Positions 46,476 to 59,000 of a stretch of DNA of 64,000 nucleotides are shown here, one piece after another; position 1 is the first letter of the stretch, and every line of letters starts with the position of its first letter. Below the pieces are notes generated by a model that saw nothing but the letters and a program-made list of their open reading frames with translations, had not been told where the DNA came from and did no database searches. Origin of the DNA: Elysia chlorotica (lineage: Eukaryota; Mollusca; Gastropoda; Plakobranchidae); NCBI GenBank assembly GCA_003991915.1, contig RQTK01000073.1, positions 601,900 to 665,899 of the forward strand. The letters are read 5' to 3'. The position numbers and the translations under genes are program-made.

Positions 46476-47020
46476 AATAGAGACCAAAATAAAAAAGAGA
46501 GAGAGAACAAGACGGACCGAGATAGAAAGATGGTGCATGATTTAAGGTAATATAAAAATCAAGAGACAATATACATAGTGAATTAAGCAATAAGGAGATA
46601 CATTTTTAATGAGAAAAATAATACAAACTAGTGCCACATTTTTTTCTTCTTTTTCTGAAGACAGGAAGTGTTTATTCATTTTTACACAATAATTACAGGG
46701 CTGAAAGAAAACTTTAACATCCTTATCATAAAAAATTAGCATAGGCCTACTATAATTTTCTATTGAGTATGCTTCGCGCATGCTTATGGTGGTTACAAAA
46801 TAAAAATTAAGATGAATCAATTCTGTAAATATTTAGCCTACCCATCGTTAATATAAAAAATAGTATGTTGACATTGAAACCCTGAAATATGCTTCAACAA
46901 TATTAAGAATATTTCTAAACGTATGCTTCTTCAAACTGCTGAAAGTTTCAAACTAACATATTGCAATGTTTTTAAGGCTTCGGTTTTTTTTTTAACCAGA
47001 ATTTTTTTTAAGAAAAACTT
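46472..47020. other. 3' flank of paralog 2
   Basis: Minus-strand AATAAA at 46676-46671 is a plausible poly(A) signal, about 345 bases past the stop. Confidence 0.45.
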
Positions 47021-47439
47021 TTAGTCTAGATGGCCCATCTCTCCTGACAAAAGCATTCCTGGGTGTAACATTGGCATGACGTCACTTTCCGTGACCTTCT
47101 TTTCCCTCTTGGACTGGGGAGGATGGACCCCTTTCATCGAAGCCTCGAAGCACTCGTCCACACAGGCATCGAACCCGCCCTCCACACGTCCCTCCTGGAT
47201 AGTGCGCTCCTTGCACTGGCGCGCACACTCGCATCTCTTGGTGCAGGTGAGCACACAGAACTCCAGGTCCTCCAGGCAGGGTTTCTGGAACCTGCGACTC
47301 ATGTGCTTGCATGTGTCGCTGGGAAACACACAGCTCACCTGGCAGCCGTGCGCGCAACCATCTCCATCTCCATCTTCATCTTCTGCCCAGGATGCTGCTA
47401 TAGTCCACGCCAGCAGCAGGAAAAGGCATATCAATGAAG
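47021..47439 (-). CDS. Small secreted cysteine-rich protein, paralog 2 (main exon)
   Basis: The acceptor GTTCCCTTCCAG precedes the exon at 47439; two bases complete a split codon, as in paralog 1. SLICLFLLLAWTIAASWA is the hydrophobic signal-peptide core, then an acidic EDEDGDGDG stretch. The mature part has 12 cysteines: C-x3-C-x3-C-VFPSDT-C, C-x6-C-x3-C-TKR-C-E-C-x3-C, then DAC-x3-C. A basic stretch SKREKK could be a protease site, after which comes the tail PGMLLSGEMGHLD and the stop. It differs from paralog 1 by an acidic insert, a longer loop before the last cysteines and one fewer cysteine. The start ATG is in an upstream exon not located. Confidence 0.75.
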
Positions 47440-49386
47440 CTGGAAGGGAACAGCAGCAGCAACATATTGAATCAATAAAATTAATTCTGTATCACAAAAT
47501 TAGGTTTTCTCATACTTTTGGTTCAAGGTGAAGTAAATGTGAAATAGATGATGCACATTTAATATTTTTGTTTGTGCCATGAAACTAATAAAATTATTCT
47601 CACAATGAAACGTGACTTTTGATTTTCAGTAATTAATCGATTATGTCTAAAAATCATTCATTTACTACAAACAGCAAGAAAGACATAATTGCAGATAAGT
47701 TTAAATTAAAACTCATGTGGAACCTCAGGGGAAAAAAATAAAAAGACTGGTCCTCTTAAACCCACAATCACTGGATCTATCAGTGTGATGCGTGCAAAAT
47801 CAAAAACAAACCCCTCATTCTATAACCTTTAAAATAAGTATGTCTTCGTGGAAACGTAGCGCAATACCAAAGATTATCGGATTGGGTTGATTATGAATTG
47901 ACATTTGCTAAGGTAATTGGCTTCTATGTACGTAATACGTAATTCTATGTAGTTGAATTATTTCGAATAGGAAGGGGTGCAAATCGTGTTATATTTACAA
48001 CCAAGAAAAGTATTGGTAGAGTTATTTCCCTACACAAATAGTTTAGTACGTCTTTCTGAACGCTTATTACAATTTTGATTATTTTGACAATGCTCTTTTT
48101 TATTGCGTTACCATGATTTGTGATAAAGTAGTAGTGGCTTTTCATCTTTCATATAATTGAGTAATAGTAATTGCGATACGGTATTTTTAGTGAAATTCCT
48201 GAGTTCTGTGCCTTTTTATCACATTTTGTTGAAAAGCAATAATAGCGTACTTATATAAAAGAAAAAAAAGATAACAAGAAATGATAGTTTGTTAAAAACA
48301 AAAGAATAAAAAAAAAACATTAAGTACTTTGTAGGTTTCAGGGAGATGTGATACAATTAGTATTTTACGTTTGACTAATAAAAGTAAGACGAATTTTAAT
48401 GGTAATTGAATAGATTATTGAAACTTTAATTAAAAAAAAAAGCGCAAAAACTATGGCATTACAAGAGTATACATTTTATTATCAACATCATTAATATAAT
48501 ATATCGTTTTTTTTCATAATCGTGTCAGTGGTATAACGTTTTTGTCCCCCAACCTAAAAATACAGACAGTTCTAAATGATGATTAAAATTTGCTGTTGCA
48601 AATAATTAAAACTATGTAATCCATATGAAAATAAACTATGTCGAAGATAATATCATTAAATTTTCTCCTTTACTACCATCTGTTAAATACGAAAATTGTT
48701 AAAGATGTAGATTTAATACGCAAAAAATTTGCATTCGAACGGAAGCTCAATCAATGTATACAATTCAACTCACTTTTCATGACTTATTTCCAAAATTTGA
48801 AAATACAATCCGGCGTTGCCGAGGTCTCGGGCCTGAAATAGCTCAATTTTAGAAGAATTTACTCTGTGTTGTAAACCTATAGCTAAATATAGTAAATTTG
48901 GACGTCATTCGTTTGTCAAACATCGAGATTGTTTTCTTAAATCATAAAGTTAGTTGAGACAGTCAGCACATATCGTCTAAAGGAAGTTTATTGATTTTTC
49001 ATTGAGGCGTATGTTTAATTGATAAAAAAACAGGAGAAATGTTTTGATAGCTGCCTCATGTATTGAACCTTACCCTAGAAAGCGTCATTGTCGCGGCTTT
49101 TTATCTTTTTTACACTTGAGACGAAATCCCATAATCACCGTTAGCACATCAACTTTTGCTCCGCCCCAACATAGCATTGCGACCATTGATTAAACACAAC
49201 CGTAAACAACTTGGCTGTTGTGCGTTTATTTATAAGTATTACAATGATAGAAGCCAAAATCTATGTAAGCTGTTGGCCGTCTCAGTGACAATTTATTATG
49301 TGTTCCTCAATTCCTCACGGGTTGATGACGTCAACACACATTCTATCGAACGCCTTAATCTCTTCAGTTTTTGTTATAGCTTTTGG
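47440..49386. other. Intron or 5' flank of paralog 2, then non-genic DNA
   Basis: AT-rich throughout. No first exon with matching phase was found. Short frames (48638-48841, 49156-49458) are unsupported. Confidence 0.45.
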
Positions 49387-49547
49387 TGCAACAAATTTTT
49401 TCATAAGTCTTTTCAGACATTTAACAAGCAGAGAGGGCTAATCTTGGTGGTACATTAAAAAGTAATGCCACGACAAGTGCAACAAATTTTTTTATAAGTC
49501 TTTTTATTCAACAAACAGAGAGGGCTAATCTTGATGCCACGACAATT
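49387..49547 (+). repeat. Imperfect tandem duplication, units of 91 and 70 bases
   Basis: TGCAACAAATTTTTTCATAA ... AGAGAGGGCTAATCTTG ... ATGCCACGACAA occurs at 49387-49477 and, with a 20-base deletion, at 49478-49547. Confidence 0.9.
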
Positions 49548-50757
49548 ACATCTTTTATATTTTTTGCATAGCATAATACACACATTTTCACACATTCAAA
49601 ATATTTAAGTTTATTGTTTATATAAGTAGAGGTTTTTAAGTGCGTTCGAGATCGTTCATGCCTTCTTAAAATTGCCAGAGACACCGCTCAGACTTCAGAA
49701 ATGTCTGATGTAGATCTAATAAATAATTATTAACAGGGAGCTGTGGCAGCATTATTTGTTTGTTTATGCGGATACGGTGCTGAGGATTGATTGAGTAAAA
49801 ACTGTGCTTAAACCTAAAAAAAAAAAAAATGAGTATCGATAGTAAAATTATGAGACATTGAAGCAATGAGGCAAAGGACAAGTAAATGTGGTAAAGCCAC
49901 CACCGTGCATCATGTCAATGTTCCCATAGGGGCCTACACATCACGAGACAATTTTTATAATTTCAGATCAATAATTTGAGACATACACTCATACTGCCAT
50001 ATACCCATACCTTGCTTCTTTTGTATTGAACTTAAAGAGTATCTTAAAACAACAACATCAAAACAAACCCCAACAAAACAACGACAAAACACAATATGTT
50101 ATGAAATTGACGCTTGGAACATTGAAATTATCTACAACCTGAAAGAGATTATAGTTTTTGGTCATTAATGGTTGCAGAAAAACACACAACCAATAAGCCA
50201 CCCGACAAAATCAATGCTTAATACTCTGTATAAAAGGCAGTGAATTATAACATAATTCAAGTTCAAATGTCATAATACCGTACAGCGATGTAGTTAGTTA
50301 AGTGTAGGCTAAGTCTTAAAACCTTGTTAAACCACGAAGTGTTGAAGATAAGGAAAGTAAGTCTGCTCTCTAAGAAAAGGGTTATGCTTAAAGCCCACAG
50401 ACCTGGTAGAACGGGGAAACGGCTTTTATTGCATGTCTGTAGTTTTGTACTTTTGTCCTGATTTTTTTTTCACTAGTATCGGCCTTATAAATATACGAGA
50501 AACCTTTCTTCCAATTCAGTTATAAAGTCTCTGTATTCCTGACGCTTTCAGAAATTCTAGTCCAGTTAATGCGTACACGCCCGTTTATTTCGCCCTTTCC
50601 AAATTGTTATTGCTATTAGTTGTACGATATGATATGATACAGTATTTTACAATTTCGGGCTATTAGAACTGTGACTAAAACTTTGTTGGTTAGGGATTTT
50701 GCCTGTATAACAGATGGTTGAGGGTTAGAATGCCATAGAAGTTTCAGATATTTTTTT
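49548..50757. other. Non-genic AT-rich stretch
   Basis: No supported signal. Confidence 0.45.
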
Positions 50758-50795
50758 GTAGTGGGGTAGCTTAGTCGGTAAAGCGATTGCTTCAA
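50758..50795 (+). mobile_element. tRNA-like head fragment
   Basis: GTGGGGTAGCTTAGTCGGTA AAGCGATTGC is a clear A-box and D-arm-like sequence with no B box following. Confidence 0.4.
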
Positions 50796-51289
50796 TTCTC
50801 TCTATTCCTTAAAAAATGATGATCATATCAGACATATAGATTACAGTATATTAGAATATACTTTTGGAGATTATTTATTTAATTTGTTTGTAGGTTACAG
50901 GATTAGGCCTAAAGATTTAGAGGGTTTGGTCAAATTAATCAAATTATTACAATACAATAAACCGAACTGTTAATAAGAAGATTAACTAGGCTTTAGTACT
51001 AGTGCAAGAGAAAAAAGCTATAATTCTCTTTTTTAGCAAAAGTTTTTGACTTGGTTGAGAGAACTGTTGGAAAGACACTACGTTCTCTCAGTATCGGTGT
51101 TACATAATTATTTTTATATTTTGATATTTCCGTAAGTTAGATGTACATGTACTACTCAATATATTATTTATATGCTTAAACACAAAAAAGAAGAATAATC
51201 AACACTAATAAAAGAAAAACCTCAACAAACAAACCAAACCAAAACAAACCAAAACAAAAACATTTACAACTCTTGTGCGCAGTTGCCTC

Positions 51290-51345
51290 CCTTTTTTTGC
51301 TCTCCCGCGACGGCCGCGAGCGAATACCGAAAACGAAAGTAAACA
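51290..51345 (+). promoter_or_regulatory. GC/CpG-rich patch, candidate promoter or 5' leader exon
   Basis: CTCCCGCGACGGCCGCGAGC is the most CpG-rich spot for kilobases. It lies 1.5 kb upstream of the SNAPC3 ATG, whose exon has its own upstream acceptor, so a first leader exon is needed nearby. GAAA-GTAAAC at 51338 could be the donor. Confidence 0.35.
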
Positions 51346-51561
51346 ACCAAAACAAGTCCATTACGAATTGCGATTTGCGAACGACCAAGTTCAGTTTAGT
51401 TGACCATTCGATCTGGAATCTAGAAGACCTTTAAAGATCTATTTTATCTATATAGACTCTAGTGCTAATCTAGATTAGATATATCATAACATTAAGATTG
51501 TCACACGGTGGGTTGAGAGAGAGAGATAGGTCTAAATCTAGATGTAAAACTAGGTCGAGAT

Positions 51562-51566
<5 letters not shown>

Positions 51567-51630
<64 letters not shown>
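51567..51630. repeat. (GA)n microsatellite
   Basis: About 32 GA units. Confidence 0.97.
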
Positions 51631-51636
<6 letters not shown>

Positions 51637-51771
51637 TTTGCGTACCGTCATGATGTCTATGTCACCAATTTAGGTCTAGAGAGATTTATTTATAAAGCAC
51701 ATTATCGATTGGCTATCGCCATGTAGATATAGATCTAGATCTAGAGGTAAAGAATGCTTTGTCTCTCTCTC

Positions 51772-51858
51772 CCTGTGGCTGTCAGACATCAGTCTTGGGA
51801 CCCTTCCATAATAAAGCTTATATAAGGCTGATGTTGAGCATTAAACCAACTTAACTAG
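51772..51858 (+). mobile_element. SINE 3' fragment
   Basis: GTGGCTGTCAGACATCAGTC TTGGGACC, then GCTGATGTTGAGCATTAAAC: the last third of the SINE family, next to a (CT)n run. Confidence 0.7.
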
Positions 51859-52817
51859 CAACTCCCCTAATTGCTACCTTCAAATCAGTTGTCTCCACCT
51901 CAGGACTCGCTTTGGCTCTTGGCACATAGATCTAAAATTTTGTCACCACTAGTGCTTAGTTGCATTTATATAAGTATTAAAAAATGTATCGGCGGATTAA
52001 TCTAGATTTTCAATTTATAAACTCTTCAATCAGTATCAGCAAATTGACAGTTACTTGCCCTCTAAGTTAAAAAAAAAATATTACATTTATAAATGCAGTT
52101 ATCATTTGAGACTTTGAACAGGTAACTTAAAGCAGTGTCTAACCTTTAAACTTGTAAACACTAAGAGTTAGTTCAGAGGTGCAGGAGATCAAACTAATTG
52201 CTATTTCAATTTTGAAAGACTAAAAATGTTAAAAGGGTGCTTTATTTCGTTTTGAAATTTTCACAGGTCGTTAAATATTTTATTAATTTTTGTTTAAAGT
52301 CACAATATTTATTTTTATAATAATTCTACAAATTCAAAAAGTTTTTAAAACACCTCAACATGCTATAAAGAATGGCACTTTGCTGATTTGGTTTTTGTAC
52401 AAGCTAGTAAGTGAGACCATTTGAAAAAAAAGTTATTTTCATTTCCAGTATTTGAAAAATAACATTCAATTTTGTGTGTGTCTGAAAATTTAGAAGCAAT
52501 AAAATAAATTATAGATTTAAAAACTAGTGTTTAAAGATTTTTTTTAAACACTCTAGTTGTTCAATATAATTTACTGAATTGTGATTTGCCCTTTATTTTC
52601 AATTTATAATTTGAAATTTAATTCTTAACCTATGTTAATATTTATAAAAACGTCCAATGGAAAATGTTCGTCTTACAATGTTGAAATAAAGGGCAAAAAC
52701 TGAATTTTTTTTCTTTTAAGCTGTAATTTGATACACTTTCAAATTTTCTTTTACAATTACATACATGAAAAAAAAAGAATATCAAAACATGAGTATAAAT
52801 CCTTTTTTCATCACTAG
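51859..52817. other. Upstream region of SNAPC3, probable leader intron
   Basis: AT-rich. Ends in CCTTTTTTCATCACTAG, a good acceptor at 52816-52817, so the SNAPC3 leader is probably spliced. Confidence 0.45.
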
Positions 52818-52840
52818 ATCAAATTTTAACCACAGTAAAG

Positions 52841-53031
52841 ATGCACAAAGGAAAAAGAAAGATCGAGGAATCAGAGCTTGTTAACCCAAGAGAATTTATG
52901 TCATACTGGGGCCTTGAAGCACACGAAGCAACAAGAGTAAAACCAGCGGACTCAGCAACGGCTCAGATTAACATTGCAGCAGCCATGGGGGTCTCTGCTG
53001 ACACAGTGGCAGAGCTGGAGGATGTTTGTGG
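52841..53031 (+). CDS. SNAPC3: SNAPC3 exon 1 (residues 1-64)
   Basis: ATG at 52841 is the first in frame after the acceptor at 52817. Product MHKGKRKIEESELVNPREFM and onward; donor TGTGG-GTAAAT. The end VAELEDVCG resembles the family's AELRAVCG segment. Confidence 0.9.
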
Positions 53032-56000
53032 GTAAATATAACCATCTCTTGTGATAACAGCAAATAGAAATGTATGCGGTGCATGTACTCAATTTCTATT
53101 CACAGTTTTAAGAAATATATGTAATACTGGTAGTTTCCTTGATCAATTTTTTTTTTTTTAATCAGCATGATAATTATGAGTATGTTTATGTATAATGTTA
53201 ACTTTGTTGTGTCCTGAATCTGAATAAGTTTTGTAGAGAAGCAGAACAATTATATTAAAAATAAAAGCAAAACATTGGATACATGGTGCCCATTGTCTTT
53301 ACGATGGCACCTGTCATCTCTTTTTTGTCAATCGAGAGCTCCATCATTGTTTGAAAACATTTTTTTGTGCTTGTATTAATTGTAATAATGTTAAAATTCT
53401 ATTTTACATTTGTTCAGGAGAAAGGCATTATTCAGGGGCAATGAGCCAAAGAAGAAGGCAAATCTGTACAGAATGAACGAGCAGCCACCTCAATCTGAAC
53501 TACAATGTCTTAAGTAAGTGTGTGGAAGACATGCAGATAATGCACTGCTGTGTTCAAGTATAGAATGTTTCATTGACAGTCCGTTTTATGCCTGTGCTGT
53601 AATAGGCAGGGATTTTACGTAATTCCTGAAATATAATTTGGATCCGGATCCTCCTGAAATTGTTTTGTTTTCCGAAAATTCTTGAAAGTTTGCCACGCCA
53701 CCGTATTTATGTTACCTGGAAAAAATCCCCGTTGCTATGTCCTGTCTGGCCTTCATTGCTTGCACATATCTGAGAGCCATAGTCAATAAAACAATTTTTA
53801 TTCATTAACTTTTTTTGTTTTGTTTTTTTCAACGGTCTAATGAGGGTTTCTTTAGAAAATCAAAAAACAGTCAACCAGTGATTTTGAAGGTCACATCTTG
53901 TATATTTTGACGAGGTTGTAAAAGCGAAAATTGATACGCTTCTATTCCGAAACATGCGCCCTTATGGACGACTCCGCTGCTTATAGCAAAATGATGTTCA
54001 CCCTGATTATTTGTACAACTAAAACCTGAGCAGATGGAGAAATGTACTCAAGTTTTGCCAGTACGGAGATTAAAAATAAGGAACAATGTTTATCGACATG
54101 CAATGTCTTTTCATTATTTATTAAATTTGCATGTTATTATTAAGAATGCCAGTATGTGATAGCTACATTGTATTGGACGGTCCGCTTGTAATACAATTTA
54201 ATTCTAAATGCATTTATTCTAGATCTACATCTAGATTTTTGCTAATAATGTTTTGGTCTGATATTCGCATGTTATTCTCCGATGTTTTGTTAAAGAGAAA
54301 CAACTGTTTTTCCTTCATGAAATGGACGTACACTACACAGTTAAACTTTCACTGAAATTCTGATGAATGAAACTAGATCAGATATTTAATAAAAATAGAC
54401 TTCACTGAGGCAGAATTTAATAAGTTATTTAAAAAAAAAAACGTGTTTAATCTATAGGTCTAAATGGAACCAGGTAAAGAAGAAAATCCATTGTACATTT
54501 TGTTTACCGGCAAATGTCTATGAGTGAGTAATAGTAAATGTAAAATACATCTATTTTCTGTAATATATGTAATCATTTATCACGTCAAGGACCTCAGAGC
54601 CTCTCTGTCTGTACGAAAATCTTGAAAATTTTCAGCCCCTGACCCTCCTTCCCCATCTTTTCCCCCACTACCTAAGTTCTGGAAATTCTAACAGGGCCTA
54701 GTGGCCTCCCTGAATGGGACAGAAGCTAGCTAACTGTTATTTTTCAAATGAGATACATATTGTGTAACTATAAAAGTATGTAAAGAGAAAAGCGAATCAT
54801 TTTATATGTATGAATAATGTGCATTTGCCTACGAAAAAAAGAAGAAATCTAAATCAGTTATGAATGATTTCTTTTTTCTTTTTTTGTAATTGTTAATTTG
54901 TGAGTTTTTTATATGTACTGTACAGTTGAACCAGGATACAATTATAAAAGCAAAATATCTGAAGTCATATTGTACAATGAGTACAGTAGTTACAGTATTA
55001 GTTCACTATTTCACTGTCAATGCATACCTCAAATAAGCTACCATCAATTCATATACTAATCTTAGAGGTAATGGGCAGGCTAGTAAAACAAGATTTGGTT
55101 TACATTATAAGGTCAATATATATGCTTCAGAGTGACCCTAGCGCAGTTGATCTAATGAAAATAAGAAAGTTCTGTTTTTCTTGTCCTTTCTTTATATGTG
55201 TAATTATATTTTAGTTCTGTTGGTATTTCACTCTTTTTGAATTATACTGTGCTTTGCATGTTGCTGACCCTCATGTTTGGTTTGTTAATTCTTACCTGCT
55301 TATATTTATGAATCTCCTTAGTTCATTATTAGTTTTTATCTAATTTTAATCGATCGGTCAACAATTTTATCAATTGTGCCCATATTTTGTTTCTTCAAAA
55401 TCTTTAGGCACCAAATTGCAGAAAATAAGAAAAGAGAGAAATTCTCATATGATGCCCTTATTAAAAGTCATATGAAGTACACGACTCAAGATGTTTTCAT
55501 GGTAAGTTGCATTTCGAGTAAAAAAATTTTTTTCAAAGCAATATTAAAAAATGTTATTTAACTATTAATCTAATTGAAAATTTCTAGAATCAAAGTCCTA
55601 ATTTTTTTAAACATGTAAATAAATCGAATTCTCGAAATTGATTAGCATGGGTTACAAATTGAAACATAATAATAATACATGATTATTAATCTTATGAAGT
55701 TACGTATTCTATCACACTAGGAATTTAGTTAAAAAAATTACCATCCATGATTCAATTTTCTCCTCCAAGTTTTCCTTGTATACCATACTTATTTCCTTAG
55801 ATCAACTCAAAGAGAGGGCTATTATGGAACCTAATCTGACTTACATTAATAAAAAAAGGCACTTGCAGATGTGCTGGCTCACTAGATTTCATATCAAGGT
55901 CTCAACTATGGCAAGCAAAAAAATGATCCCAGACCAATGCAGAGAAAAGAGAGACTTGAAAAGTACCACCATAATAATGTACACATCCTAAGGACTTGTT

Positions 56001-59000
56001 TTTCCTCTGCATTTATTTCTAATGTGCCCAAATCTTATACATTTTCAGTTCAGTCTCCTCAATGAAAGAGGCAGCCTGTTTCAGGGTTTTCAGGGTACCC
56101 TATAACTCTGCTCACTTGCTGCATGAATTGATGTATCTGAAGGCCATCCTGTTTGCCTGAGCTTGGAATAAGAGTGGCATGCCATGAGTAAATGTTCTGG
56201 GGTTTGAAGGATATCTCCACATTCACAGAAAGGAGTGCTGCTGATGTTATATTTGTACATATGTGCATTTAGTTGTCAGTGTTCTGCACTCAGTAAAAAA
56301 ATTGTGATTTGCTGACATTGTGGCAGATAATGTTTGCTGTGTTTTAAATATGCATCCTTTTTTTTTCCAGGAATTGTTTAAATCATTCCCGAAAAGTGTT
56401 TTATTTTCTTGAAATAATATTTTTGTCGATTTTTGAACTTTTGAAGAGCCTCCCTTTGCAAACCCGAGAACTGAACCAGTTGAAATAAATACATATCCAC
56501 TCTGACAACAAATTATGAAATCAAGAGTTCCCCGGCATTACTTGAAAGATCAGGTTAAGGTTTAGAGACAATCAGTTAGATATACAAAGCACAAAACCCA
56601 TGAAGACAAAGAGGAATGTTATGCTATGATTTTATGTTTGTTTCTTTCAGAGCATTCTTCCTGCTGGTGCCAACTTAAAAGAAATAGATCCAGAATTTCG
56701 CGTCCCAGAGCCTAATGTGGTTCTGACAGTAGAAGTGAATAAATGTTTACTTCAGGGTGTGTATACCCAAACGGTATGTAGTAGATCTTTGTCATTTGTT
56801 GATTCTTGGTGACAGAAACTTGGAAGCTAATTTTTCAAATAAATTGAAACAGGACTTTTTCTCCTGAATTCAGGACTGAGATTTTGATGTTTCCTTTGTA
56901 AGAATAGGATTTAGATGTTGGCCAATTTTTAGCCCCATGTGTGGTAAAATCAAAATTTCTTTTGGCTATAATTGGTTTTTAGTCAGGTCCTACTATTTTT
57001 GCAAGTACATGTACATTCTTATAATGTGCGGTTATTTAAAGTTCTTTCCAACAAATCATTTTTTAGTACGCTCTTGTAATATTAGGTTGAATCAAAAGGT
57101 CCCTCACCTACAATTTCTTTTCAGTTAGTTTATACTATTGTTTTGCAAATACATAAACGTTTATGAATTTCATACTAATTTGCACTAGATTCCTTTTCAG
57201 AAAGATGGAAATCTTGTTGGTCTTATCCTGTTTTTCTGTTGATTTTTATTAATTTTCTGTTTTTATTATTTTTGTTATAGATTGTTTAGAGGAGGTATGG
57301 GGTTTAGTGAATTCTTTACAATAAATCAGAAACTTAATGACTTAATACTTAATATCTATTGAATCATAGTTGTAAACCTTTTCGCAAAAACATTAATACA
57401 TAATTCTAACAAAATTGCTTGGTATCTTAGTGTTTTTTTCCTTTTCATATAAAAAAAATTAAGCTTAAAGAAAGAGATGTCTATCTGGTCTTGGGCTCAC
57501 AACCACTGACAGATCTACGAGACAAGATCAAATGTTCTTCAGACCGTGTGATACCTGGAGATTACAGCAATATGCCAGACGTTGATCCTCAAACTCTACA
57601 GACCACAGGGGTGAGGGCACTTGATAGGGGATAATTTCACTACATTCAAATTCATAAATTTCCTATGGAGATTAATATAATTTTTTGTATATTCTCTCAC
57701 TACATGTATACGATTATGTTCATACATTTTTCTTTAGGATTATTACAAACTACTGTATTCTGTATTCTAATTGAAAAAAAAAAAAACATGTTTAAAACTA
57801 AGGAACAAATGTTAGGCTTAAGAATTTTATTAAATAGCTACAGTTAGACAATATGTTGATCTTCAAGACAAAGATGTTTTTAACTGTCAAAGCCTAAGTT
57901 TTGTCAAATGCAAACATTTCTGCTCTAAAAAATGTTAAATGCCTTAACACAAAAAATGATTTCATCAACTTTGATCAATTGATGTATTTCTTTGATGTTT
58001 TATGTAAGAAGCAAATAAAAATCGTCATTTACATTTTTCCCTTTGTTTGGTCAATGTTTTGTTTTTTTCCCTTTTATGTGTAATGTGTTTAAAATTTCCA
58101 AACAGTTGATCACTGCAATAATTATTTCTAATTTGTCTATTCCCTCAGGATATGTTCAAGTCCAGCTTTTTTCTTTTTGAAAATGTTTTCTACAATGATA
58201 TGAGACTAGCAGATAACAAAGATTACTCCAAGTAAGTAGTCTGCCCATTTTTTCATGCAATGTTTAAGGGGCAAAACAACAAATAATTTAAACGTGTATG
58301 TCAGAGTAGGGTTAAAGTAAAAGAGAAATTTTGAAAAATTAATCTCATCAGGAAATAATTTGTCTGTGCTGCCTATGGGTAAAGAATGACATTTTAATAT
58401 TGACAACTTTCTGGAGAAACTGAATATTTTTCCGCTAAGGTATAAAACTAAATGAAGCAGTTTACTATCAAATTTACTTTGATAATGAAAGCAACATATG
58501 GTTTTTAACTTACAAGACATAACCATTTAAAGCTATATGTATAGTATTTGGTTACATTGTGTCATTTTTTTTTTACAAATTAAAAATCATTGGAAATAAA
58601 GAATTTTTTTTCCCATCATACCGCACATGTGTCGTGCATATTGGTATGTTCTTGTGCTTGCACCTATTTTCATTGATCTGCAGACCTTCCATTTCAAAAT
58701 AATAAAATCAAAGCTTTAAGTATTTTTTTTGAAACTTCCTTAAAATAATGCACCATCAAGAAAGAGGTCTTAAATCATGGGATAGGAAAATATTATATTG
58801 ACTTACTAGCGATATTCCTTTAGAACTCGTATGAAAATCATTAAAAAGTAAGCTCTGATTATTTAAAAAAAATAGGCTCTTTAGGCCGAGGAAATATAGG
58901 CTTTTCCTAAAAGAAAAAAAAACAATCAAAATTTTTTAGTCTTTGATATGTCATAAACGTATCCAACAAATGCATATATTCAGATGAATTTACCTAGAGA

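Noticed and set aside
47076..47531. Plus-strand 151-codon frame
   Set aside because: Antisense shadow of cysteine-rich paralog 2, with no signal peptide or splice context.
49076..49105. Minus ATGACGCTTTCTAGG-GTAAGG as the first exon of paralog 2
   Set aside because: It ends in phase 0, while the exon at 47439 needs one leftover base.
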